DNA of 64,000 nucleotides from positions 62,001 through 126,000 of the forward strand of contig CAJNDT010000142.1 of assembly GCA_905221615.1 (NCBI GenBank), written 5' to 3'. Each line of letters begins with the position of its first letter. Position 1 is the stretch's first letter. The notes below the pieces were generated by a model that was not told the DNA's origin, made no database searches, and was given only the letters and a program-made list of their open reading frames with translations. The stretch is from Symbiodinium sp. CCMP2592. Lineage: Eukaryota > Sar > Dinophyceae > Suessiales > Symbiodiniaceae. This document shows, in pieces, positions 1 to 9,315 of this stretch. Made by a program: the position numbers and the translations under genes.

Positions 1-155
1 TGAGGGTCTCGCAGTGCTGTATTTGATTGCTTGAGCATGAAGTCATGGTCTGCAACAACTATGCCACATGTGAATTTCAACGAGTGATTGCATCATGTCT
101 GTCTCATCATTGTGTTGTGATGGATCAATCGACTCACAAGTGTGTCAACTGCTGA

Positions 156-1313
156 ATGTGCTGGTTCACAATTACGTTGTTAATTCGAACACCCTTGAGG
201 TTAAGGTGTTACACTTGCTTGCGGATAGGACAGAGTGCCATGCACAGTGCAATTCGGAGTGCCATGTCTGCAGCAGCAGATGACCCGGCTGAAACAAGAA
301 GAAGACTGTTAGCAGACATTCGGCGGCAGTTTGATGCAAACATCGCACTGGAGAAGAGATTCTTGGCCATTTCGAGAGGACAGGATGTTCTGCGCCTTTG
401 CGAAGTTGACCCGTCGCTTCTGGATTTCCATAATGAAGGTCCTTATGAAGTTCTGCCTGAGTGCAACTATGATGTGATTCTTGAAGCCAGTGGGTTTTCC
501 TGGATGATATCAATCTGGCAACAAATGTTATCAGAAACTTTTCCCATCATGACTTCGTGGCCATGGAAGAAACAGATGAGATTCCTCATCAACTTTTGTC
601 ATTGGAAGCGGAACATAAGGCAGAGTGCCAGGTTCCACTTACTGGAGATCTTTGCAGGGCAGGGCAACCTCAGTCGGGAGATGCTCCGTGCTGGCTGGCA
701 GGGGCTAGCCTTGGACATCAGGTACGGCACAGATCATGATATTCTTTCTGTGAGAGGACTTCGCCTGGCTGTCAATGCTGTGTGTCAAACACACAAACAC
801 GGCCTGGTGGGGTTTGGAACTCCATGCTCTTCCTTCGTCCAACTCTGTAAATACAGTACTGGAAGGTCCATTGCCAATGACTGGATGGGAGAACCTGAGC
901 GATCGCTGGCATGCCAAGAAGGCAATCGTTTCATGTATGTGACGCTGCTGTTGACTTTGCTCGCGGCTTTGGATGACAACCGGTTTGTGATCGAGCAGCC
1001 TTGCTCCAGCATGCTGTTCGACATTCCACTCGTCGATCGTGTCATGGGAATGATCCAGGCTATGAAGGTCAAAACCTATGGTGGTGCCTGCGGCCAGCCC
1101 ATCCTGAAACCGCTTCAACTGTGGAGCAACTGTCAGCACATCAATGGTATGCGGCGCAGCTATCCTTCCCATGTCAGAGGAAGTGCTGGTTGCGTTGATC
1201 GAGATGGTGAGAAGTTCACCGGTCGTCCTGAAGATCTTCAGGTGTCAGAGGAGTACACCACGGAGTTCGGCAAGGCTGTGGCCTTTCATATGATGAGGGA
1301 TGTCCCAACATGA
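156..1313 (+). CDS. ORF D (left copy): cytosine-C5-methyltransferase-like protein
   Basis: 385 aa from the first ATG; the Met at residue 37 (MSAAADDP) is an equally plausible start, because the first 36 residues look like translated leader. Seen: a class I SAM-binding motif LEIFAGQGNLS (163-173), an acidic strand end at LDIRYG (D187), GTPCSSF (221-227) resembling the catalytic Pro-Cys of C5-cytosine methyltransferases, and VIEQP (278-282) in the place of their ENV motif. A typical target-recognition domain is not recognisable, so the substrate is open (DNA, RNA or neither). A GGCAGAGTGCC palindrome at 619-629 encodes RQSA immediately before motif I. Compared with the right copy, Trp219 next to GTPC is Gly here, which may mean this copy is decaying. 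No obvious promoter precedes it. Confidence 0.72.
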   Translation: MCWFTITLLIRTPLRLRCYTCLRIGQSAMHSAIRSAMSAAADDPAETRRRLLADIRRQFDANIALEKRFLAISRGQDVLRLCEVDPSLLDFHNEGPYEVLPECNYDVILEASGFSWMISIWQQMLSETFPIMTSWPWKKQMRFLINFCHWKRNIRQSARFHLLEIFAGQGNLSREMLRAGWQGLALDIRYGTDHDILSVRGLRLAVNAVCQTHKHGLVGFGTPCSSFVQLCKYSTGRSIANDWMGEPERSLACQEGNRFMYVTLLLTLLAALDDNRFVIEQPCSSMLFDIPLVDRVMGMIQAMKVKTYGGACGQPILKPLQLWSNCQHINGMRRSYPSHVRGSAGCVDRDGEKFTGRPEDLQVSEEYTTEFGKAVAFHMMRDVPT

Positions 1314-1463
1314 ATTGTAGCTGAAGGCAGAGTGCCAATAAGGCAGAGTGCCATAATTCTCTAGAGTGAAATGAGCTTGCTTCATCTTTCGACATTCTGT
1401 CTTGTTGGTATTCTGCTTTCCAATGTTGGGACTGGGTTGAGCCCTGGACCCCGTCCGTTCCCT

Positions 1464-1517
1464 CCACGAGGTGCCGAGGAAAAGCCTCGCCGCCTCGTGG
1501 AAGGATCTGAGTGATCC
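1464..1517 (+). other. Nested stem-loops between ORFs D and E
   Basis: CCACGAGG (1464-1471) pairs with CCTCGTGG (1493-1500). Inside it CGAGG (1475-1479) pairs with CCTCG (1485-1489). A separate GGATC/GATCC hairpin follows at 1503-1517. The right copy keeps only the inner hairpin, at 31982-31996, as CGATG/CATCG: a G-C pair here is a T-A pair there. The function is unknown. Confidence 0.5.
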
Positions 1518-1869
1518 GAGCTGGTGCAGCTGTGCAATGAAAATGTAGAGAGCTTCAGTCACTCCGTGATCAGATGTGTTTGTCGGTATTGTCTCAGTTC
1601 GTATGCTGCTGTCGTGCAGGTGGCAATGACCTGGCTGGTGTCTAGACCTCCAGTTGCAGGCATCGGTGGCCTGTGTTAATCATTCCATGTGGTTGTCAGT
1701 TCAGTGCCATCTGCGATAGTTTCCTGTCTCAAGTTCGAGTGACATGATGTGGCTGCTGACATGTCATCGTGAGTCTTTGGGTTGATTTCTTAAGAATTCA
1801 ATGTGTTGTGAACTGGGGCTTGTTACACAAGGGCAGGTGTGTGTCAGTATTTAGTAAGATTCAAGTACA

Positions 1870-2923
1870 GTGTTGCTTTGGAGGATTTCGGTGATGCTTC
1901 TGAAACTGTGGGTCATGCTATTGCTCCGTGATGGGCAATTGCTTAACTTGGAAAATGATTCAAAACTGCCAGCGAGAGCAGCTTGGCTCTCACAGGGCGA
2001 ACTGTGGTGGCGTCTGGACTTGTTTTTCGATGAGAGCAACAGGAACGGCTCAGAACGTCGACCGTACCACAAATGGTACAACTTCTTCAGTGATCTTCTC
2101 AGGAAGACCCCCTTGGCTGCGAACTGGGGGTCACATGTGCAAAGTCAAAAAGGCAGAGTGCCAAACCCTGATGCTGTGCAGGAGGATGTGGCATCTTCCA
2201 CAGCCTTGGCCCGATTCATGTTGCAAGCATCCTTCGACACAAGGAAAGACGCCCACAGGGAATGGTACAAGAGAAAACTGAATGATGCTATGGTACGTGT
2301 GTGTGAAACTATCAGTGATGAGCCTCTGGTCATGCAGTTGGATGAAGGCAGAGTGTCATGGTTTCTTCAATCAGCTGGGTTGGTGTCAGGCTTTGCCGCT
2401 TGGATGATGAAGTCGCTGGCAGGCAACACGTCCCGATCTTTGCGGCAGCTTTGGGAATCTATGTTCAATGCAAGGACGCTGTCTTCATCTCTCCGAGATG
2501 AATATGAAGGCAGAGTGCCACGAGATTGGGAGGAGGTTGAAACTAGCATCTACGACATCATCGCCTTTGCAACCATGGCAAAAAAAACACAGAGCGCTTC
2601 AACCGTCGGGGCAGGCTCATGGATTTGCCAAGACAGTCTTGAATGCCTTCATGCACATACATGAGTGTCTGTCCGAGACATTGTCAGACGGCCTCCAGGT
2701 GTATGTCATTGGGCACTACTTGAGTGTACATGATGCTGGTGTGCCTGTGACGTCTCGCAGGGCACTTCTGGGCAAGCGTGTTCCATTGAAAAAGAGTGTG
2801 GACATCAAAAGCATCTGGAAGTTGCTAGAGGGCGCTGCAAAAAGTGGGACCTCTTTGCGACAAGCCCTCATTCTCAAGAACCAGGACGAACGCAGCGACC
2901 TGCATGGTTCCTTGGTGATTGGA
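1870..2923 (+). pseudogene. ORF E (left copy): unknown protein, frameshifted
   Basis: A reading frame of about 350 aa that starts with GTG at 1870 or, more likely, ATG at 1894. It holds a Trp/Leu-rich N-terminal part (GELWWRLDLFFDES, YHKWYNFFSDLL), then helical stretches and a C-terminal part ending near QDERSDLHG. I do not recognise the family. The frame breaks at an A run at 2580-2587: 8 A here, 7 A in the right copy, after which the product continues in the next frame. The right copy has no frameshift but has a stop elsewhere, so together the two copies imply an intact ancestor. Three palindromes or variants inside it (2152, 2347, 2509) are read as GRVP/GRVS. Confidence 0.6.
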
Positions 2924-3662
2924 TATGGAGTAGAATGTTGTTTTGTTAACCAGTTGTTTAAGATTAGTGAATTCTTTGTCACACATTCATTTGATGCCAC
3001 GTACCCGCGCCACAGTCGAACTAAATTCGACTACCGCTCTTGCCATGGCCGACCCGACGTTCGGCTCTTGCGCCAAGCTGTTGGCCAAGTCCAGCAGAAG
3101 GTAATGTCGGGGGCAGAAGGATCCGCTGCGAACTCTGGGATGGCACCACGACGACCACGACGTCCTGCTTCTTTGCGAGCAGAGGGCGACATAAGCATAG
3201 CGCGGGCAAATGCTTGCAGCTGCTAGTGGGCGTTGAGAGCCTTCGCCTGATATCCCCATGGCAGAGCGGGGTGACCCCATATCTCGGCCGAATGGGGGTG
3301 GCCTAAGTCTCCGGTCCGCATGACTGTCAGATCACGTTCGTCTTTGCAAAGACGCCGGGGAGGCCGTTACAGAAAGGGATGCTTAAGTCAGGTTGTGCAT
3401 TTAATATTTATGAAAGGCAGAGTGCCAGTAAAACTTCTAAGGGTTCAGGGTTTAGTGGTTTGCTGCGCTTGATGTTGATCAGAAAATCCTTGTCGATTCG
3501 CTTGCCGGCATGTGGAGGCATGTGTGTGGCCGCTACCCAGGACTCGCTGTGTCTCGCACAGGGCTCTGAGGGAAGAACGTAGTGCAGGGCAACTTATAGT
3601 CGCACACCATTAGCCGGGGTCACTTCCCTGAGGGTTCGTTAGTGCAGGGCAGCTTGTAGTTC

Positions 3663-3780
3663 ACACCGTTAGCCGGGTGTGGCGGGCCGCTGTTTGGGAT
3701 TTTCGGGCTCTTGAGGCCAACGGGGATCTGCTGACCAGATCCCTATGACAGCAGGACACATGGGCTAACGTGCCTGCTGG
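3663..3780 (+). ncRNA. Structured RNA motif, copy 1 (left)
   Basis: Upstream hairpin ACACC (3663-3667)/GGGTGT with loop TTAGCC, then GGCCAAC (3715-3721), stem 1 GGGATCTG/CAGATCCC (3723-3730/3736-3743), linker TATGA, and stem 2 CAGCAGG/CCTGCTG (3749-3755/3773-3779) closing a loop with GGGCTAACGTG. In the right copy 31 bases covering the 3' half of stem 1 and the 5' half of stem 2 are deleted (near 34217), so that copy is broken. Confidence 0.5.
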
Positions 3781-4215
3781 GAGCCCCCCATTTATGTCTC
3801 TGCACGCTCTGGCTAGGCAGTAGTCAGTGCGAGATGATGACCCACTCGGTGGCAGCAGGGGAGGCTCTTGAACTGTTGATCGACCGAGTGCGCAACATGG
3901 AAGGCCGAATCGAGTGAGTAGTCATTAAGTGGCAGGTTGTGATCAAATTTATGAAAGGCAGAGTGCCAAAGGCAGAGTGCCAGTAAAACTTCTAAGGGTT
4001 TTTTAGTAGGGTTTAGTGGTTTGCTGTGCTTGCTTTTGATCATAAACGTCCTTGTCGATTCGCTTGCCCGACCTAAACCTGAGCCGCGGGCTGGCCGAGG
4101 GGGCCCTAGAGACCTGCCAGGTTCCATCTTGTTGGCCGTGTTGGGGGCAGCGATCCATCCGGAGCTGAAAGCTTGGCCACTGACGCCTGCGTGGCCTCGT
4201 GGCGGACACCCTTGG

Positions 4216-4277
4216 GGCCAACTCCCCTACAGCCCGAGGGGTATGACAGCAGGGCGATGCGCTAATGCGCCTGCTGG
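4216..4277 (+). ncRNA. Structured RNA motif, copy 2 (left)
   Basis: GGCCAAC (4216-4222), stem 1 CCCCT/AGGGG (4224-4228/4237-4241), TATGA linker, stem 2 CAGCAGG/CCTGCTG (4247-4253/4270-4276) around a GCGCTAATGCG loop. Stem 1 is unrelated in sequence to stem 1 of the other copies yet still pairs. Confidence 0.5.
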
Positions 4278-4976
4278 GGGTGGCTTAAATGGGGGGCGGG
4301 TGTGTCCTTCCCCCCCCGGTGAGATCCTAAAAGGGAGGCCGCTTGAGTTGTTTTGTAAAGAGAAGGGTGAGATAGTGCCTTCTTCAGTTCTTGCCTGTGC
4401 TCACTTTTGCGCGCAAGTGGCCCTGGGATCAGGTCTATCGTTGATCGTTTGGCATGGCCTGTAGTGGCAGTGTAGCAGCCTGCTGTAAGTTTCCACTACC
4501 ACAGCCGCCAGCTGTGCCTAGAGCCTGCTACTCACAGGGTGATTTCGGCCTGTGCCTGGTTTGTTTCTATCGGCGCGTTGCGGGCGATGTTTACGCCGAA
4601 GCAAACCAAGTCTCCGGGATCTGTTACATCGCAGGTGTGCCAAATGGCCTGCTGAGCAACAGCTGCGACGGGATCCGGCACAGCGCTGTCATCTTAATTC
4701 ATTCCCTGTGAGCATGGCGACACACCTTGGCCGAGTGGGGTGGATTTCAGCAAATGGGGGAGGCCGCTAACCCATGATTAGGCTATATCTCTTTCTGCTG
4801 AGCACATGCTTTCTGTTCTCTTGGATCGACGACAGAGGCAGAGTGCCTAGGCAGAGTGCCAGTCGAACCTCTTCGGTGTTGCCTTACCTAAGGAGTAAAC
4901 CCCTGCCCCACCAGGGTTGCTCCCCACACCATTGGCCATGTGTGAGGAGTTCGGTTTGCCTGTGTCACAGCCTTGA

Positions 4977-5041
4977 GGCCAACCTATCCCAGGGGCAGGG
5001 GGTAGATGACAGCCGGGCACATGGGCTAATGCGCCGGCTGG
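4977..5041 (+). ncRNA. Structured RNA motif, copy 3 (left)
   Basis: GGCCAAC (4977-4983), stem 1 CTATCCC/GGGGTAG (4984-4990/4999-5005; the right copy has the perfect partner GGGATAG), ATGA, stem 2 CAGCCGG/CCGGCTG (5010-5016/5034-5040) around GGGCTAATGCG. An upstream hairpin with loop TTGGCC sits near 4925-4943. Confidence 0.5.
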
Positions 5042-5348
5042 GGCTGTGACCTGGTGACATCGAAGCAGTCATGCAAGTCACCGGAAGCAATACCCGACAA
5101 AGAAGGGAGGCCGTTCTTGGGACATGGCTGTGTTGTTGAGCTGGTGTGTTCCTCCGTCTCATTCATAGTAGAATGTTGTTTTGTTAGCCAGTTGTTTAAG
5201 ATTATAGTGAATTCTTTGTCACACCAACCTTACCAACAAGTCGCGGTGTGTCCAGTTTTGATTCACCAGCCGCGCTTGCATGCCTATGGCCGGGCATGGG
5301 GTCGCTTTGGGGGACCATGGAAGGAAGACGGAACCGAGGACTTGTGAC

Positions 5349-5448
5349 NNNNNNNNNNNNNNNNNNNNNNNNNNNNNNNNNNNNNNNNNNNNNNNNNNNN
5401 NNNNNNNNNNNNNNNNNNNNNNNNNNNNNNNNNNNNNNNNNNNNNNNN
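5349..5448. other. Assembly gap, 100 N
   Basis: Exactly 100 N, the conventional placeholder for a gap of unknown length. The element copy ends at its left edge. The sequence on its right does not match what follows the same point in the right copy (after 35807), so the join may skip sequence or link unrelated contigs. Confidence 0.98.
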
Positions 5449-7615
5449 TCTGCGTGCTCCAGAAGAAGCCAACAGCAAGAAGAAGACCAGACCTAAACCT
5501 ACAACCGTGAGCCCTCGGGTTTAGGGTTTCGGGTTTGGGCTTTAGGGTTTAGGGGTTGGCTTCACACACCGGGGCCCCAAACCCGAAATCCCCACAGCCC
5601 TGAAGCCGGCACTGCGACCCTCAAAGCCTCGGCCTAAATCTTAAACCCCCAACTCCGCAACCAAAGACTGCCTAAACCATAACACCCTGAAACCCCTGAT
5701 TAAAACAAACTTAAGACCCTAAACCCCAAACCTTTACCTGGTGGCCTTTGGGGTCTGAAAATCGCTGACGGTTACGCAGTTGCTATAGGGAGATTACTAT
5801 ACGCGCGACTTGAAGCATTACGGAAAAGACCCCTGAGCCCTCAACCCGAATCCCTAAACCCTAATCCCTGGACCCTAAAGCCTAAACCTATTGAAGGATC
5901 AGGTCAAGTCACATCCCGGAGATCTTCGAAGGGGTCTTCCACAGTAACGCAGGACGGCCTGACCGGTTCTGTTGGCTTTTTTGAGGCCTTGGGTTTAGGG
6001 TTCAGGGGTTCAGGGTTTTTGGGTTGTTTGAAATGTTTAAGGGTTCAAGGGTTTAGGGTGTAGGGGTTTAGGGCTTTAGGGGTTTAGGGCTTTAGAGTTC
6101 AAGGGTTTGGGCCTGGGATGTTGCAGTTTGGGGTTCAGGGTGTAGGGCCTGATATGCGCAGTCCCAGTTTCGATAATCGCGCGAACAGTTCCGAAGCAGC
6201 GCTGATTGATGACTAGTATAGGGCCCTCAATGATTAGAATAGGGTCCTGGGACCCAGTATACTATATATGGTCACGCGCTCCGCGGCCCCCCCCACTCCC
6301 CCCCCAAAGGTCAATGGTCCGGATATAGGGTGGGACCCCCCCTCCCCTGTGGTGTGGGGTGTGGGGTCCCTCTTCCCCCTGTGGGGTGGTTGTGGGGTTT
6401 TGGGGTTTAGGGTTTAGCTTAAGCTTTTGAGTGTTGGGTTTACGGTTACAAGGTATAACGCTTCGAGTCGACAAGGGCTTAGGGAGGACTTGCGGTGTAT
6501 GTTCTGCTTTAGGCTTAGAGCCTGCAGTTAGGTTGGGTTTAGGGTTGGGTGTAGGGTTGGAAGTACAACTTAAGGTTACTCAAAACAAGGGCACGCGCTG
6601 CGTTATAGGGTTTACGGCTTGCTTGCGAAGGGCTTGCGTGTGAGCCCTGGCCGCCAGCACCATCCCACCATCCAGTGACAGCTCCAACGGCTCCGACGCC
6701 AGCCCCCCCCCCCCACCCTAGCAGACCATACCATTGGGGGGGGGGTTTTTTGGTGGGGGGGTGGGGGGGTGGGCTGGGGGGCTGGGAACGCCAGACGCCT
6801 GACCATATATAACTATAAAAAGGAGCCTCCAAAAAAGTGACGGCAACTAGTAATGCTCCTATAGTAGCAGGCTGGTCTGAAAAATCGAGAATGAAGGCCT
6901 CCAACCGACCCTCAGGACTTGAGTCGGGTCACAAATAAGGCAGTTGTGGGGGGCACCAGTGGTCTGCGGAGTGTTCAAATTTAAGTCCTGGGTTTGGGGC
7001 CGTTCGGTTTTTGGGGATTGAGGCTTCAAGGTTAGCGGGTTCAGGGCTGCAGATTTGCAGGGTTTACCTCGGGTTCAGGTCTTATGGCAACAGGGGGGGC
7101 TGCTGGCGTGAACAGAACCCCTGCTGCTAGAGACCTTTCCGGATATGTCTGTTCTAACGGATGCGCAGAAAAAGGCCAAGAAGGATCCGCGTGTCAGCTA
7201 CACGTTGTGATCGAAACTGATGCCGACGCTCAGAGTAGTTAGGCCACGGCCGAGAAGCTCTGTTATTAGGATGTGCACTGATCCACAAGACTGCGCGCCC
7301 GGAGAGGGCAAAGAAGAAGTATCACGGCATTTTGTCCCCTCCTTCTTGCACGGCCATTTCTCGGATCCCAATCACAATCCATTTTGGGGTAACTCGGTGT
7401 ATTAATGCAACCCAATACAAAACAACCCAACGACACTTGTGAAAGCCACCTCAATGGATCCTCCGTCGCCACGCGGCGCGTCACCGGCACGGCTGCGGCC
7501 GCCAATACCAAAACAAGGGAAAGAACGCCTGCGCTCGAGTTTGGCTGAACGGGAACATTCCAGCGGAGATGCGTGTACATTCTTGGATAAAGCCGTTTGT
7601 CTTTTTGTCCTCCTT
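5449..7615. repeat. Degenerate telomere-type (TTTAGGG) repeat DNA, no gene
   Basis: Scattered TTTAGGG/CCCTAAA units and variants (dense around 5520-5760, 5990-6130 and 6390-6560) with C/G homopolymer tracts near 6285-6360 and 6700-6780. A half-MITE with the ATTAGAATAGGG motif lies at 6215-6270. Short ORFs here have no coding character. Confidence 0.7.
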
Positions 7616-7619
7616 ATAG

Positions 7620-7988
7620 GACTTGCAAGGGTGTGTGTATACATGAATACACCATATAAACACATAGGTGCACACAGATACACATAGATACACATTGATA
7701 CAGATATACACACATGTATACACATGTGCACACATGTATGCTATAGGTACACACACACACACACCTACCTTCGAACATGTGCAGGCCAACAGTTAAAACA
7801 AGCAAACACACAAACAAACAAACAAACAAACAAACAAACAAACAAACAAACATACATACATACATACACACATAAATACATGCATGCATGCATGCATAAT
7901 TACGTACCTAAATACTAAATACATACATACATACATACATACATGCACCCATCCTTCCATGCATGCATAACTACAGACAGAAAGACAC

Positions 7989-8043
<55 letters not shown>

Positions 8044-8047
8044 CCCG

Positions 8048-8093
<46 letters not shown>

Positions 8094-8110
8094 GCATTAC
8101 AACGCAACAC
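7620..8110. repeat. Compound microsatellite (CA, CAAA, CATA, CAGA)
   Basis: Consecutive simple repeats: (CA)n near 7750, (CAAA)n 7800-7850, (CATA)n 7850-7945, (CAGA)n 7985-8042, (CA)n 8050-8090, then degenerate GCAATGCAA. All long ORFs over it on both strands are products of the repeat. Confidence 0.93.
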
Positions 8111-8739
8111 AATGCCAAGATATGCCAAGCAAGGCAATACAGTAGAATGCAACGCAACAGTGCAATGCAGTAATGCCATGCAACGCAACGCGAGGCAAGG
8201 CAAAGCAAGACAAGATAATACAGACAATAAATGCATACGGTACATATACTGGGATGCCGTATAACACTCGGTGGGATCGTACTAACAGATACTTGATTCA
8301 GGTTGAATGTCCTTCTGCAACACACGACAACTTCCATGCCTTGCAAATTCCTGTGCAAGTAGGGAGACACGAAATATGGTACGCTGCTTATCTGCTGATG
8401 TACATAGTTTACATCTCTCCATCTATATCACTCTTTTGCTCGGGCTCCTCGGATGTACGTGTCAGGTCGCTGCACACTTGCACCGCACCCACCATTCCAC
8501 GAATCACCTCTACAGCAGAAGAAGCAAACACACCCATGTCGGTATGCATAACCGTAAATTACAGCCGCAATGTCGCATGCTCGATTCAAGCATGCCAAGC
8601 TGGCTTGTTCATCCTCATTTGCCGCGACGTACAGCCTATCGCTTAGTGACCATTGCAGCCGACTCCTGATGCTCCGGCACGAAGTTTCAGGCAAGCACAC
8701 TTTCCCCGGCTGATAAGGGCGCCACTTCGTCACTCAAAC

Positions 8740-9315
8740 CTATCTTTTGGAAAGATATGATACTTGCTTCGCTAATCGACTGTTTGCCGCAAGTAGGACA
8801 TAATGGGTCGCGAAGATGCAGTTGCGGCGATGATCACTACAGCATTCACGCACCTTCTCAGCACATTCACAAAGCATCGCTCCGAATGTGACTAGTATAT
8901 CTGTGGTCGCGAAGATGCAGTTGCGGCGATGATCACTCCAGCATTCACGCACCTTCTCAGCACATTCACCAAGCCTCGTTGCACATGAGACTACTATATC
9001 TGTCATCTCGTCCACACAACATATGGGTTGCACTGACCACACATTTGGTTCCTTAACCACATGAGTTTGGAGTCGATACAACAAGCCAGGTGCCCAACGA
9101 CTATGACTTTTGTAAACAGCATCTGCCCAGGGCAGGTTTTTAACGCCAGAAAAAGATTGGGGCGGCCATGCCAGATTTTGCGCAGGAGTCATGTGGTGTT
9201 GGAGGTGGTTAACAAGGCGGACTTCTGGGTGTGATTCTGAGTTTTCAGAACCCAATACCCCGGCCCTGCTTGAGTCTCGTCCGGCTAAGGACACTTGAGG
9301 ACTGCGACACTTCAT
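8740..9315 (-). CDS. Possible unknown protein with two 33-aa repeats
   Basis: 191 aa on the minus strand. The C-terminal half holds two near-identical units with the core CAEKVRECxSDHRRNCIFAT, produced by a 99-bp tandem duplication (plus-strand units start at about 8807 and 8906). Because 99 is a multiple of three the frame survives. The N-terminal half is low in recognisable features and no family is recognised. It could be a real Cys-rich repeat gene, an exon of one, or chance openness over a duplicated stretch. Confidence 0.3.
   Translation of the reverse strand: MKCRSPQVSLAGRDSSRAGVLGSENSESHPEVRLVNHLQHHMTPAQNLAWPPQSFSGVKNLPWADAVYKSHSRWAPGLLYRLQTHVVKEPNVWSVQPICCVDEMTDIVVSCATRLGECAEKVRECWSDHRRNCIFATTDILVTFGAMLCECAEKVRECCSDHRRNCIFATHYVLLAANSRLAKQVSYLSKR

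Larger units (their letters stand above)
1..5348 (+). repeat. Partial (left) copy of the multi-ORF element, direct repeat of 30508-35807
   Basis: Nearly the whole stretch matches 30508-35807 in the same orientation. The offset drifts from +30507 near the left end to +30485 at ORF E and about +30452 to +30459 in the non-coding block, reflecting small indels. The methyltransferase-like ORF differs at about nine residues of 385 between copies. The copy is cut by the window start on the left and by a gap of unknown size on the right, so neither true end is visible. It is not a simple clone of the right copy: each carries its own lesions in ORF E and its own small indels. Confidence 0.93.
2924..5348 (+). 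other. Non-coding structured block (left copy)
   Basis: No credible ORF. The stretch consists of repeated modules: a ~54-bp cassette beginning TAGAATGTTGTTTTGTTA (2931 and 5168), a ~105-bp cassette starting at the palindromes near 3416 and 3957, the two-hairpin motif (listed separately), and a recurring GGGAGGCC (for example 3359, 4334, 4757, 5104). A perfect hairpin CGTCTTT-GC-AAAGACG lies near 3341. Whether it is an intron, a set of non-coding RNAs or a long untranslated region cannot be decided from sequence. Confidence 0.55.

Noticed and set aside
95-283. 62-aa upstream ORF before ORF D (also 30602-30790)
   Set aside because: Conserved only as part of the recent duplication and overlapping ORF D in another frame; no coding evidence.
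1318-1366. Palindrome pairs after ORF D as rho-independent-type terminators
   Set aside because: A 4-bp stem is too weak, there is no U-tract, and the same motif occurs inside coding sequences.
3715-5041. Hammerhead or HDV-like ribozymes in the structured block
   Set aside because: No CUGAUGA...GAAA hammerhead core, and no HDV-type nested double pseudoknot could be traced by eye.
7481-8370. Long ORFs rich in Cys-Val-Cys, Cys-Leu-Phe-Val or Thr-His over 7.6-8.1 kb
   Set aside because: Direct products of CA, CAAA, CATA and CAGA microsatellites.
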